Assembly: GCA_039680175.1 (NCBI GenBank) | Contig: JBDKTO010000067.1 | Location: 96,530 to 160,529, forward strand | From: Veillonellales bacterium | Lineage (GTDB): Bacteria > Bacillota > Negativicutes > JAAYSF01 | DNA: 64,000 nt | Direction: 5' to 3' | Part shown: positions 43,319 to 52,711 of the stretch, in pieces | Position numbering within the stretch: the first letter of the stretch is position 1 | Layout of the letters: each line of letters opens with the position of its first letter | The notes under the pieces: model-generated | Told to the model about the DNA's origin: nothing | The model's input: only the letters and a program-made list of their open reading frames with translations | Database searches by the model: none | Translations under genes and position numbers: made by a program

Positions 43319-43387
43319 TCTATAACATTTTAAAAAATTATATATTATTCCGCCGCTTCATATTCAATAATTATCGCCTTATGCAGC

Positions 43388-43412
43388 AGGAAAACCATTC
43401 GCTGAAGGGAAA
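43388..43412 (+). promoter_or_regulatory. Candidate SigH-type promoter of the peptide transporter operon
   Basis: AGGAAAA (43388-43394), 14 bases, then GAAA (43409-43412). One mismatch in the -10; preceded by GC. Confidence 0.45.
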
Positions 43413-43448
43413 GTTATTTAAATACGTTTCGTCAAGGAGGAGCTCCCA

Positions 43449-45050
43449 GTGGGCAAATACCGTTTACTTGTATTTCTTACTGTTGCCGCTATCTTCATCC
43501 TATCCACATTACTGGCCGGATGCGGCAGAAAACCGATGGACAAGCACTTACGTTATTCTGTGGGGGCGGAGCCGCAGACAGTGGACCCCCGAAAATCTAC
43601 CGGATCCCCGGAAGCAACAATTGAGGCGCAAATTTTTGAAGGATTAACGGCCTTGGATCGTTATGATCATCCAATTCCTGCTGCAGCACAGCGATGGGAT
43701 ATATCACCTGACGAAATGAAATATACCTTTTTCTTACGGGAAAGTGCAAAATGGTCTAACGGCGACCCGGTAACAGCCAAGGATTTTGTCTTTGCCTGGC
43801 GATCTGCCCTTGATCCGAATCTGGCCAGTGGATATGCCTATCAATTATATTATCTAAAAAATGGTGAGGCCTATAATAAAGGTCTGGCAACAGCAGAACA
43901 AATCGGCGTTAAGGCGATTGACGACCACACGTTGGAAGTAACCTTAGAAAAACCCACTGCTTACTTTTTATCCCTGCTGGCCTTTCATACCTATTATCCG
44001 GTACATCGGTCAACAGCCCAAAGCAATGAAAAATGGGCCGCCAAGGTTCAGACCATTATTGGCAACGGCCCTTTTAAAATGACAAAATGGGTCCACAACA
44101 GCAAAATCGAATTTGAACGCAACGAATATTACTGGGATGCCGCAAAAGTCAAGTCGAACAAGCTGACCTTTATTTTGACTGAAAACAGCGCCACCGAATT
44201 AGCCTTATTTGAAAATGGTCTGATTGATATGGGAAACAATCCCCCTATTTCAGAAATTTCCCGGCTTATAAAAGAAGACCATCTGCAAATACACCCGTAT
44301 CTGGGCACCTATTTTTATTGCTTTAATGTAACAAAACCTCCTTTTGACGATCCGAAAATACGCAAAGCCTTTTCTCTGGTCATCGACCGGGAAGCAATTA
44401 TCAAAAATGTAGTGCGGGGACAACAGAAAGCTGCCTTAGGCTGGGTCCCTTTCGGCCTGCCCGACGCAAAAGCCGATGATGATTTCCGCTTAGTTGGCGG
44501 AGACCTGCTGAAAGACAAAGATGTTGAAACAGCAAAAACGCTGCTATCATCTGCCGGCTATCCTGATGGACAGAATCTTCCTCCCATCACACTGCTGTAC
44601 AATACCAGTGAGTCTCATAAAGCCGTTGCCGAAGCGATTCAGGAAATGTGGAGAAAAAATCTGGGAGTAAATGTGTCCCTGGTAAATCAGGAATGGAAAG
44701 TATTCCTCTCTTCCCGCCACAGAGGCGATTATCAGGTTTCCCGGCATGGATGGCTCGGTGACTATGCCGACCCGATGACCTTTCTGGATATGTTCACATC
44801 GGATAGCGGCAACAATGACGCCCAATATAAAAATTCCGACTATGACAAACTAATTACTCTGGCCAAAAAAACATCCAATCCGACTCTTCGCCTGCAAGCC
44901 CTGCACACTGCGGAAAAAATGCTGCTGGATGACGCAGTGATTGCGCCCATCTATTTTTATACCCAGTTAACCATGGTAACTCCCCATGTCAAGGGCTATA
45001 CTCATTCCGTTCTCGGAGTTACCTATTTCAAAGAGGCCTATCTGGAATAA
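43449..45050 (+). CDS. Oligopeptide ABC transporter substrate-binding lipoprotein
   Basis: A 533-residue OppA/DppE-like protein of the SBP_bac_5 family. A lipoprotein signal ends in the lipobox LLAGC (Cys at residue 25). The family signature around GNGPFKMTKW and later the ligand-site region (YCFNVTKPPFDDPKIRKAFS, cut) are typical of peptide-binding proteins. The start is GTG, eight bases after GGAGG. It is the first of five genes encoding a complete peptide import system. The exact peptides are not predictable; nickel or opine binding is less likely given the OppA-type sequence. Confidence 0.92.
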   Translation: MGKYRLLVFLTVAAIFILSTLLAGCGRKPMDKHLRYSVGAEPQTVDPRKSTGSPEATIEAQIFEGLTALDRYDHPIPAAAQRWDISPDEMKYTFFLRESAKWSNGDPVTAKDFVFAWRSALDPNLASGYAYQLYYLKNGEAYNKGLATAEQIGVKAIDDHTLEVTLEKPTAYFLSLLAFHTYYPVHRSTAQSNEKWAAKVQTIIGNGPFKMTKWVHNSKIEFERNEYYWDAAKVKSNKLTFILTENSATELALFENGLIDMGNNPPISEISRLIKEDHLQIHPYLGTYFYCFNVTKPPFDDPKIRKAFSLVIDREAIIKNVVRGQQKAALGWVPFGLPDAKADDDFRLVGGDLLKDKDVETAKTLLSSAGYPDGQNLPPITLLYNTSESHKAVAEAIQEMWRKNLGVNVSLVNQEWKVFLSSRHRGDYQVSRHGWLGDYADPMTFLDMFTSDSGNNDAQYKNSDYDKLITLAKKTSNPTLRLQALHTAEKMLLDDAVIAPIYFYTQLTMVTPHVKGYTHSVLGVTYFKEAYLE

Positions 45051-45088
45051 TATCTGTGGTTACTATTCCAAAGGAGTGTGATTCTACT

Positions 45089-46021
45089 TTGCTGCCATTC
45101 ATCATCCGGCGTATTGTTTCGCTGTGCGTTGTGCTATTTGTAATTATTACCATGACCTTTTGGCTAATGCACACTATTCCCGGCGGCCCTTTTACCACCG
45201 AAAAAAGCCTGCCAGATTCTGTTTTGAAAAATATCGAGGAACGCTATCATCTGAATGATCCCTTATGGAAACAATATGGCGATTATCTCACCAACGTCCT
45301 GACCGGTGACCTGGGACCCTCTTTTAAATACGAAGCTCGCAGCGTGAATGATATTATAGCCGAAAGTTTTCCTGTATCAGCTGAACTGGGAATTGCGGCT
45401 GTCCTCATCTCCCTCGCTGTCGGCATACCCGCCGGAATCATCTCCGCCTTGCATCGGAATCGTTGGCCGGATTACCTGGCCATGTTTTTTTCCACCATTG
45501 GCATTTCCGTTCCCAGTTTTATTTTAGCAACCGTTCTCATCTATCTATTTGCCATAAAATTAGATTGGCTGCCGGCGGCTCTCTGGGAAGGACCGGAATA
45601 CGGAATTCTTCCCGCCTTGGCCCTAGCAGGGCTTCCCACTGCCTTCATCGCCCGGTTAATGCGCTCCAGTATGCTGGATGTAATGGCCCAAGACTATATT
45701 CGTACCGCCCGGGCAAAAGGATTGTCCTCTTTTACAATCGTATACCGCCATGCTTTAAAAAACGCCGTCATTCCGGTTGTCACCTATCTGGGGCCGCTGA
45801 CCGCCGGAATACTCACCGGCAGTTTTGTTGTCGAAACCATTTTTTCCATTCCCGGATTAGGACGTCACTTTGTAACAAGCATCTATAACCGCGACTACAC
45901 TGTAATTTTGGGAATCACAGTCTTTTATAGCGCACTGTTGGTGTTACTGAATTTTCTGGTAGATATTTCCTATGCGTTCTTAGACCCCAGAATGAGCTTA
46001 AATAGCAGCAAGGAGGACTAA
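45089..46021 (+). CDS. Peptide ABC transporter permease, DppB/OppB type
   Basis: First membrane subunit of the importer, about 310 residues and six membrane helices. The coupling (EAA) loop lies around DYIRTARAKGLSSFTIVYRH. The preferred start is the TTG at 45089: AAAGGAG lies about 12 bases upstream, and the family N-terminus begins there (LPFIIRRIVSL). The frame extends to a GTG at 45056. It lies between the binding protein and the second permease, with three bases to the next gene. Confidence 0.92.
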   Translation: MLPFIIRRIVSLCVVLFVIITMTFWLMHTIPGGPFTTEKSLPDSVLKNIEERYHLNDPLWKQYGDYLTNVLTGDLGPSFKYEARSVNDIIAESFPVSAELGIAAVLISLAVGIPAGIISALHRNRWPDYLAMFFSTIGISVPSFILATVLIYLFAIKLDWLPAALWEGPEYGILPALALAGLPTAFIARLMRSSMLDVMAQDYIRTARAKGLSSFTIVYRHALKNAVIPVVTYLGPLTAGILTGSFVVETIFSIPGLGRHFVTSIYNRDYTVILGITVFYSALLVLLNFLVDISYAFLDPRMSLNSSKED

Positions 46022-46023
46022 TA

Positions 46024-46938
46024 ATGGAAATATCGCCTGATTTATTCCGGCGAAATAAATACAATGAAACCACCGATGTCCTGTCTTCCCAGCCTGGAAT
46101 TTCCTACTGGCAGGATGCCTGGAGGCGGTTAAAAACAAATACCATGGCAATGATTGGGGGAGGATTAATAATAATAATTGCTCTATTAGCTCTGGGCGGA
46201 CCGCTGCTCTCCCCCTATTCCTATTCAGAGCAACAGTTGGAAGCTGCCAACCAACCGCCTTCTGCGGCTCATTGGTTTGGCACGGATAACTTGGGGAGAG
46301 ATTTGCTGACAAGGCTCTTATACGGAGCCAGAATTTCTCTGTCAATCGGCCTCGTCGCCAGTTTGTTTAACCTGCTCATCGGCGTAGTCTATGGCGGTAT
46401 TGCCGGATACTCCGGGAGCTGGATCGACAGTGTACTGATGCGAATCATTGATATACTTTATGGGATTCCTTTGCTCCTCTACGTTATACTCCTGATGGTT
46501 GTTTTAGGCCCTGGATTAAAAAGCATTTTTATCGCCCTAGGCCTTGTCTATTGGCTGCAAATGGCGCGTATCGTCCGTGGTCAGGTTTTAGCATTGAAAA
46601 ATCTTGAATACGTCTTGGCAGCCAAAGTCACCGGCGCCACTTCCCGGCGAATTATTCTTCGTCACCTGATCCCCAATATCATGGGACCAATCATCGTAAC
46701 AATGACCCTTGCCATCCCGGAGGCCATCTTTACCGAAGCCTTTTTAAGTTTTATTGGCCTTGGTGTTGCTGCCCCGATGGCCAGTTGGGGCGTGATGGCC
46801 TCCGAAGGTGTAACCAGTCTTCGTTCCTACCCCTTTCAGTTATTTTTCCCAGGACTTGCTATTTGTCTGACCATATTGTCTTTTAACTTTTTAGGCGACG
46901 GACTGCGGGATGCTCTGGATCCACGTATGCGCAAATAA
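46024..46938 (+). CDS. Peptide ABC transporter permease, DppC/OppC type
   Basis: Second membrane subunit, 304 residues. The N-terminal soluble segment precedes the first helix (MAMIGGGLIIIIALLALGGPLL). The OppC_N region and the conserved FGTDNLGRDLLTRLLYGARISL are present, and the EAA loop is near VLAAKVTGATSRRIILRH. It is complete, starts two bases after the previous gene, and has an AGGAGG site within that gene's last codons. It forms a heterodimer with the upstream permease in the membrane. Confidence 0.94.
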   Translation: MEISPDLFRRNKYNETTDVLSSQPGISYWQDAWRRLKTNTMAMIGGGLIIIIALLALGGPLLSPYSYSEQQLEAANQPPSAAHWFGTDNLGRDLLTRLLYGARISLSIGLVASLFNLLIGVVYGGIAGYSGSWIDSVLMRIIDILYGIPLLLYVILLMVVLGPGLKSIFIALGLVYWLQMARIVRGQVLALKNLEYVLAAKVTGATSRRIILRHLIPNIMGPIIVTMTLAIPEAIFTEAFLSFIGLGVAAPMASWGVMASEGVTSLRSYPFQLFFPGLAICLTILSFNFLGDGLRDALDPRMRK

Positions 46939-46952
46939 GGAGGCCTATAAAA

Positions 46953-47963
46953 TTGACTCCCCTATTATCCGTAGAACACCTTACTGTAGTCTTCCATACC
47001 TATGCCGGAACTGTCCACGCCGTTTCCGATATAAACTTCGCACTGCAAGCGGGCGAAATTCTAGGTATCGTCGGTGAATCAGGCTGCGGCAAAAGTGTAA
47101 CCGCCAATGCTATCATGGGGCTGATTCCTTCGCCGCCGGGACAAATCACTAACGGTGCGGTAAAACTTGAGGATGAAAATCTTTTTACCCTTAGTGAAAA
47201 TAAGCTGCAAAAGCTGCGCGGCAACGAAATCAGCATGATATTTCAAGATCCCATGACCGCGCTAAATCCGGTACTTTCCATCGGATTACAATTGATAGAA
47301 GGCTTGATGCTGCATTACCCTGTCAAGATTGACCAGGCCCGGAGTCGTGCCGTGGATATCTTGCGTTCTGTCGGCATTTCCGACCCGGAAACCCGGATGA
47401 ACCAGTTCCCCCATCAATTAAGCGGTGGAATGCGTCAGCGGGTAGTCATCGCCATGGCTCTCATGTGCAATCCCCGCATTCTGATCGCCGATGAACCAAC
47501 TACCGCCCTTGATGTCACAATCCAAGCTCAAATCGCCGATTTGTTAAAATCCTTAAATACCCGATTCTCCACCGCCATTCTTCTGATTACGCATGATTTA
47601 GGTATTGTTGCCGGTCTCTGTCAGCGGGTATTGGTGATGTATGCCGGACAAATTGTCGAATCCGCGTCGGTTGGCGAACTATACCGAGCTCCCTATCATC
47701 CCTACACTTGGGGATTGCTGCAATCCGTTCCCAGTCTGGACAGCAGCCGCCAATCCTTATACTCCATTGCCGGACAACCGCCTAATCTACTATCTCAGCC
47801 TGCCGGCTGCCGATTCGCCCCACGTTGTCCTTTTACTATGGACATATGCAAGGAAACGCCGCCACTGTTGACGGCAGAACCTGACCATTTTTGCCGCTGC
47901 TGGCTGACGCACGAACAATCTCCCTATGACCCGATTACTTTATGGGCGAAAGAAGGTGCCTGA
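46953..47963 (+). CDS. Peptide ABC transporter ATPase, DppD/OppD type
   Basis: A 336-residue ATPase. Walker A is GESGCGKS, the signature is LSGGMRQR, and Walker B is ILIADEPTTALD. The C-terminal oligopeptide-transporter extension with its Cys-rich motif (CRFAPRCPF ... CKE) follows and probably carries an iron-sulfur cluster, as in related subunits. The start is TTG, about ten bases after GGAGG. The stop codon abuts the start of the next gene. Confidence 0.95.
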   Translation: MTPLLSVEHLTVVFHTYAGTVHAVSDINFALQAGEILGIVGESGCGKSVTANAIMGLIPSPPGQITNGAVKLEDENLFTLSENKLQKLRGNEISMIFQDPMTALNPVLSIGLQLIEGLMLHYPVKIDQARSRAVDILRSVGISDPETRMNQFPHQLSGGMRQRVVIAMALMCNPRILIADEPTTALDVTIQAQIADLLKSLNTRFSTAILLITHDLGIVAGLCQRVLVMYAGQIVESASVGELYRAPYHPYTWGLLQSVPSLDSSRQSLYSIAGQPPNLLSQPAGCRFAPRCPFTMDICKETPPLLTAEPDHFCRCWLTHEQSPYDPITLWAKEGA

Positions 47964-48941
47964 ATGCCTGAACCTCCTTTAATCGAAACCCGAAACCTTA
48001 GCAAACATTTTGTTGTCAAACGCAGCTTTTTCGGCAAATCACTGGCAACAGTAAAGGCCGTCGACAACGTTAGCTTTCACATCCAGTCAGGTGAAACTTT
48101 AGGATTAGTGGGAGAAACCGGCTGTGGGAAATCAACCTTAGGCCGCATATTAGCCGGATTATACAAACCTTCCGCCGGTCAGGCCCTCTTTAAAGGACAA
48201 AATCTGCACCAACAGCTAAACAGCAGGGGAAAGATGATTGTACGCCGTAAAATTCAAATGATCTTTCAGGATCCATTTTCCTCCCTGAATCCGCGAATGA
48301 CGGTAGGAGAGATTATTGGCGAACCATTGACCATTCACCAATCATTATCTGGCGATAATCGCCGGCAAAAGATCGGCCAATTGCTGCAGCAGGTGGGATT
48401 AAGCCCGGAACAGGCCGGAAGATTTCCCCATGAATTCAGCGGTGGTCAGCGTCAGCGTATTGGTATTGCCCGGGCGTTAGCCGTTAACCCGGAATTTATC
48501 ATCTGCGATGAACCCATTTCAGCCTTGGATGTTTCCATACAAGCTCAAATTGTAAATCTATTACAGCAATTACAAACTGACTTAGGCTTGACGTATTTAT
48601 TTATTGCTCACGATCTGGCAATGATCAAGCATATCAGCAGCCGTGTGGCAGTCATGTATCTCGGCTCCATTGTGGAGTTGTCGCCATGCCAGGATTTATA
48701 CCAGCATCCTCGGCATCCTTACACCCAAGCCTTGCTTTCTTCCATTCCCCTGCCTGATCCACTTCTGGAGTCTAAACGGCAGCGGATTTTGCTTCACGGT
48801 GATCTGCCAAGCCCGCTTTACCCTCCCAGCGGCTGTAAGTTCCGCACCCGCTGCCAATATGCCATGCCGCGATGTGCAGAAACAGTGCCCGCCTTCCGGA
48901 CCGTTTTCCCCGGTCATTATGCGGCTTGTCATCAGCTGTAA
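47964..48941 (+). CDS. Peptide ABC transporter ATPase, DppF/OppF type
   Basis: The second ATPase subunit, 325 residues: Walker A GETGCGKST, signature FSGGQRQRIGIARALA, Walker B FIICDEPISALD. The OppF-type C-terminus ends with a Cys cluster (CKFRTRCQYAMPRC). Its ATG follows the preceding stop codon directly, so the two ATPases are translationally coupled and should assemble as a pair. It ends the operon; a weak hairpin (CCC..TTTTGC / GCAAAA..GGG) lies just past the stop but is not a convincing terminator. Confidence 0.95.
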   Translation: MPEPPLIETRNLSKHFVVKRSFFGKSLATVKAVDNVSFHIQSGETLGLVGETGCGKSTLGRILAGLYKPSAGQALFKGQNLHQQLNSRGKMIVRRKIQMIFQDPFSSLNPRMTVGEIIGEPLTIHQSLSGDNRRQKIGQLLQQVGLSPEQAGRFPHEFSGGQRQRIGIARALAVNPEFIICDEPISALDVSIQAQIVNLLQQLQTDLGLTYLFIAHDLAMIKHISSRVAVMYLGSIVELSPCQDLYQHPRHPYTQALLSSIPLPDPLLESKRQRILLHGDLPSPLYPPSGCKFRTRCQYAMPRCAETVPAFRTVFPGHYAACHQL

Positions 48942-49490
48942 GCCCTGTTTTGCCAACTGCACAGCAAAAGGGTACCATGCTCTTACGAGCTTTTAGTCTA
49001 AATCAAGTTCCATTATTATCCATAGTATTGTGTATACACGTCGTAAGTAATTGACAAAACTTGCATAAATCACTATAATTAAAATTGTTGTATAACCGAT
49101 GTTTCGCAAAATTTAAAAGTGATGATTGAATACTGTTTTCTCAGACACATGAGGTATATTTAGGAAAGCGTTGCAATTTAGATTGCATTGCTTTCTCTGC
49201 ATGTAATAGTGTTCGTTAGTAAGTAGCTACAGTTCGCTTGCTTTCGTATACTTTACTGGTCGCAACAAATATATATACTTATGTAGATGAGCGTTAGTGC
49301 CAAGATTGTGTGCATATGACGACAAGGATACATATGTTTACGAGGGATTTTCGTACCGTCTTGTTGCTTGGCATAAAACGGTTTTCATTTAAATTTCTAA
49401 GTGAAATTCGTAACATCACAGTCTTCTCCCATTCTAAATTACGGCGAAATGTCGGATATAAATATAATTCTATGAGGAGGTAATTATTAA
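48942..49490 (+). other. Gene-free region: promoter and long structured leader of the carboxyltransferase gene
   Basis: No open frame fits here. A consensus SigA promoter lies at 49051-49079, so about 400 bases of untranslated leader precede the gene at 49491. The leader contains a clear hairpin at 49164-49195 (GAAAGC-GT-TGCAAT pairing with ATTGCA-TT-GCTTTC) and further possible pairings around 49310-49370 (CGACAAG with CTTGTTG). I do not recognise a known riboswitch. Confidence 0.5.
49051..49079 (+). promoter_or_regulatory. Consensus SigA promoter upstream of the carboxyltransferase gene
   Basis: TTGACA, 17 bases, TATAAT: a full match to the consensus in both hexamers and spacing. This is the strongest-looking promoter in the window. 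Confidence 0.9.
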
Positions 49491-50846
49491 ATGGCAAAAA
49501 ATCCACTGAAAATCATGGAAACAGTGTTGCGTGACGGTCATCAGTCTTTGGCCGCTACTCGTATGCGTATCACTGATATGCTCCCTCAATTAGAAGTTCT
49601 TGACAACATGGGTTACTGGGCATTGGAAGCTTGGGGTGGCGCTACATTTGACAGCTGCCTGCGTTTCTTAAATGAAGATCCTTGGGAACGTTTGGACACA
49701 TTACGCAAGCACATCACCAAAACTCCTATTTCCATGCTGTTGAGAGGCCAAAATATTCTCGGCTATAGTCATTATGCTGATGATGTAGTTGAGGCTTTTG
49801 TTGCCAAGATGGTGGAACATGGTATCGGCGTTATCCGTATTTTTGATGCGTTGAATGATGTTCGCAACCTGGAAGTTGGTATTAAAGCAGGTAAAAAAGC
49901 TGGTGCTCATGTACAGGGTGTTTGCGTGTACACCATCAGCCCTTATCATACGACGGAAACATATTTACAACTGGCCCATGACTTAGTTGACCGTGGTGTT
50001 GATTCCATCTGTATCAAGGACATGGCCGGTCTGATTTCTCCTTACGCCGCTTATGACTTAGTCAAAGCGATGAAATCCGATCCGAAAATTAAAGTACCGA
50101 TTCATTTACATTGCCATTATACCAGCGGCATGGCTTCCATGGCTTATCTCAAAGCGGCTGAAGCCGGCGTGGATATCGTTGACTGCGCTCTTTCGCCATT
50201 TGCAATGGGTACTTCCCAACCTTGTACCGAATCCATGATCGCTACTATGGAAGGTACCGACCGTGATACCGGTCTGAAAAAAGAGACATTGTACCCGGTT
50301 GCGGATCATTTTGCCGCTGTTAAGAAATCTCTGGCAGAAGATTTCAAGCTCAATACTTCCTTCAACCCCAGCACCAAAGTTCTTACTTTCCAGATTCCTG
50401 GCGGTATGCTGTCCAACCTGCGGAATCAATTGAAGGAACAAGGGATGGAAGATAAATATGACGAACTGCTGGATGAAATGCCACGGGTACGGAAAGACCT
50501 TGGCTATCCTCCCCTTGTAACTCCTACCAGTCAAATCGTTGGTTCCATGGCTACTTTCAATGTTATGATGGGCGAACGTTACAAGATCGTTCCCCGGGAA
50601 GTAAAAGACTTGGCTCGCGGCAAATACGGTCGTACACCGATGCCTGTTGCCGAAGACGTTCGCGAAAAAATTATTGGCGATGAACCCATCATCACTTATC
50701 GTCCGGCTGATGATATTCCGCCGCAAATGGATAAACTGAAGGCTGAACTGGCTGAAAAAGGATATCCCAATGCTCCTATTGAAGATGTGCTGTCCTATGC
50801 TTTGTTCCCTGAAGTTGCGCTTAACTTCTTTGCTAAAAACCGTTAA
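49491..50846 (+). CDS. Biotin-dependent carboxyltransferase subunit (pyruvate carboxylase subunit B / oxaloacetate decarboxylase alpha type)
   Basis: A 451-residue carboxyltransferase that moves a carboxyl group between biotin and pyruvate or oxaloacetate. The active site begins METVLRDGHQSL, continues with RIFDALNDVRN, contains the carbamylated-lysine region SICIKDMAGL, and ends its metal site with HLHCHYTSG. The biotin carrier domain of full-length PycB/OadA is missing, so a separate biotinyl protein is needed; transcarboxylase 5S is the closest architecture. CGT-rich codon use and a perfect promoter point to very high expression. GGAGG precedes the ATG and a strong terminator follows. Confidence 0.85.
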   Translation: MAKNPLKIMETVLRDGHQSLAATRMRITDMLPQLEVLDNMGYWALEAWGGATFDSCLRFLNEDPWERLDTLRKHITKTPISMLLRGQNILGYSHYADDVVEAFVAKMVEHGIGVIRIFDALNDVRNLEVGIKAGKKAGAHVQGVCVYTISPYHTTETYLQLAHDLVDRGVDSICIKDMAGLISPYAAYDLVKAMKSDPKIKVPIHLHCHYTSGMASMAYLKAAEAGVDIVDCALSPFAMGTSQPCTESMIATMEGTDRDTGLKKETLYPVADHFAAVKKSLAEDFKLNTSFNPSTKVLTFQIPGGMLSNLRNQLKEQGMEDKYDELLDEMPRVRKDLGYPPLVTPTSQIVGSMATFNVMMGERYKIVPREVKDLARGKYGRTPMPVAEDVREKIIGDEPIITYRPADDIPPQMDKLKAELAEKGYPNAPIEDVLSYALFPEVALNFFAKNR

Positions 50847-50899
50847 GAATAAAATAAAAAAGCTTGGCCCATCAGGGCCAGGCTTTTTTATTTTATTCT
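50846..50899. terminator. Bidirectional terminator between the carboxyltransferase and nucleoside kinase genes
   Basis: AGAATAAAATAAAAAAGC and its complement form the outer stem, and GGCCC/GGGCC the inner stem around ATCA. A- and T-rich flanks serve both converging genes. Confidence 0.92.
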
Positions 50900-52560
50900 A
50901 TTTGGCTAAAACACGAATTCCCGATGAACTCACGCAATATAGAATTATTCGGAATTTCCTTATCATCAATCGAAGAAAAATGAGCCAAAAAATTTAACAG
51001 TCGTTTGGCTTCCACATACTGAGAATATTCAGCCGTAACCTGCTGCAGCAATGGCTCAGCATATTTTTTTAAAACACCTAATTCATAAATTAACGCCGAA
51101 TTAAACATAATATCGGCCTCTTCCTGAAAAGGAAAGATATTCCGTTCTTCTCCCCGTCGAACCGCCGGCCAAAGCTGCAATGTCCGTAGCGCATCGTGGT
51201 TCCTGAATTGGCTGTCCCGGACAATACGCCGAATCAAACGGGTATCTGTCGTCGGAATCCGGTTATGGTTGTCAATGGATAACTGGGTAAGCGCACTGAT
51301 ATATATTTTTATTTTTTGATCCCGGGGAACCGCCCGGGTCAGTCGTTCATTTAAACCATGAATGCCTTCAATAATAAGAGGCTGATCATGATCGATATGA
51401 ATTTTTTGGCCGCGATATTCCCGTTGTCCAGTCATGAAATTATAAGAGGGCGCTTTTACTTCCTCTCCTTTTAACAGTTGAATCAGATGTTCATTAAATA
51501 AATTTAAATCGATAGCCTCGATGGCTTCAAAATCGTAGTCACCCTTTTCGTCACGGGGAGTACAGGCGCGATCAACGAAATAATCATCAAGGGATATGGG
51601 GACAGGACGAACGCCATTCACCCGTAATTGAATACCTAAGCGCTGAGCAAAGGTAGTTTTCCCGGATGAAGATGGGCCCGCCACTAAAATGACTCGTACT
51701 TTATCCCGGTGCTCGGCAACAAAATCGGCAATTTGGGCGATTTTCTTTTCATGCAAGGCCTCGGCTACCCGAATAATATCATCCACTTTTTGAAAACAAA
51801 CATAGTCATTTAAGGTGGCAACATAGCCGCAACGCAGTATTTCTCCCCATTTTTCAGCCTCAAGAAAAATTTCCGCCAGTTTGGGCTGATCAACAAAATC
51901 AGGTAATTCTTCCGGACGTCCTGGCTCAGGGAACCGTAAGATGAATCCGGGTTTGTAAAACTGGAGCGCAAATACTGCCGCATACCCTGTACTAGGCGCC
52001 ATATTCCCATATAAATAATCGTAAACTCCGCCACAATAATAAATACTGACAGTTTTCCTTTTATACTGTTGCAGCAATTTTGCCTTTTCCTGCTGTCCGG
52101 CTGCGGAGAATAGCGCAATCGCCTCTTGGGTCGGCAATATCTTTTTTGTAATCAGGCGATCTTGCGCAATAATCTGCCGCATCTCGGTTTCCAATGCCGC
52201 AATATCCTGCTCAGTAAGTTCTCTTGGCAGATGCAGTTCACAATAAAGCCCCTTGCTTAGAGAGTGCTCAACCGTTAACTCTCCTTGGGGGAATAACTCC
52301 TGTACCGCAGTGATCATGATAAAAATAAGGGTGCGCTGATAGATCTTTACTCCGGCCTCGCTTCGTAAATCAAGAAACTCAACTGTACAATCATCCTCAA
52401 TAACAGTCGGCAAATCTTTTATTTCATTATTAACTTTCGCGGCTACTATCGGTGAGGAATAGAGATTGCTCCTTGCCTGACTCAGTTGAAGCAAGGTTAT
52501 CCCCCGCTCATACAAGCTACAATCTCCATTGGTGAAATTAATGCTAATCCGGTCATTCAT
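50893..52560 (-). CDS. Nucleoside (uridine) kinase with TGS and ThrRS-like N-terminal domains
   Basis: A 555-residue fusion protein. A TGS-like domain (about residues 1-65) and a threonyl-tRNA-synthetase-like second domain (to about 250) precede a uridine kinase/phosphoribulokinase domain. The P-loop is GPSSSGKTTFAQRLG, with DDYF and IIEGIHGLN following. This architecture is common in Firmicutes and Negativicutes; it is annotated as nucleoside kinase, and the role of the N-terminal half is not known. The last codons overlap the shared terminator. GAGGCGG lies before the ATG. Confidence 0.9.
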   Translation of the reverse strand: MNDRISINFTNGDCSLYERGITLLQLSQARSNLYSSPIVAAKVNNEIKDLPTVIEDDCTVEFLDLRSEAGVKIYQRTLIFIMITAVQELFPQGELTVEHSLSKGLYCELHLPRELTEQDIAALETEMRQIIAQDRLITKKILPTQEAIALFSAAGQQEKAKLLQQYKRKTVSIYYCGGVYDYLYGNMAPSTGYAAVFALQFYKPGFILRFPEPGRPEELPDFVDQPKLAEIFLEAEKWGEILRCGYVATLNDYVCFQKVDDIIRVAEALHEKKIAQIADFVAEHRDKVRVILVAGPSSSGKTTFAQRLGIQLRVNGVRPVPISLDDYFVDRACTPRDEKGDYDFEAIEAIDLNLFNEHLIQLLKGEEVKAPSYNFMTGQREYRGQKIHIDHDQPLIIEGIHGLNERLTRAVPRDQKIKIYISALTQLSIDNHNRIPTTDTRLIRRIVRDSQFRNHDALRTLQLWPAVRRGEERNIFPFQEEADIMFNSALIYELGVLKKYAEPLLQQVTAEYSQYVEAKRLLNFLAHFSSIDDKEIPNNSILREFIGNSCFSQIE

Positions 52561-52601
52561 TAAACCGCCTCCTGTACATCAATATACCCTTTAAAACAAA
52601 A

Positions 52602-52628
52602 CCCTGCTATATTTTTTATACAGCAGGA
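52602..52628 (-). terminator. Terminator of the DUF47-pit operon
   Basis: CCTGCT and TATA pair with TATA and AGCAGG around an A-run. On the minus strand it is followed by GTTTTGTTTT. Confidence 0.75.
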
Positions 52629-52711
52629 TTTTATCATGTTGAAATCACTGTATTAATTTATTTTATCACATTTCAGGTTAAAAAGTGATAAAAATTAACA
52701 AACTCTGCCAT

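Noticed and set aside
48942..48985. Terminator after the peptide transporter operon
   Set aside because: The pairing is interrupted and no T-run follows, so I do not list it as a terminator.
52602..52640. SigH-like AGGATTT on the plus strand at about 52625
   Set aside because: It lies within a terminator hairpin and points into the 3' end of a convergent gene, with no GAAT at the right distance.
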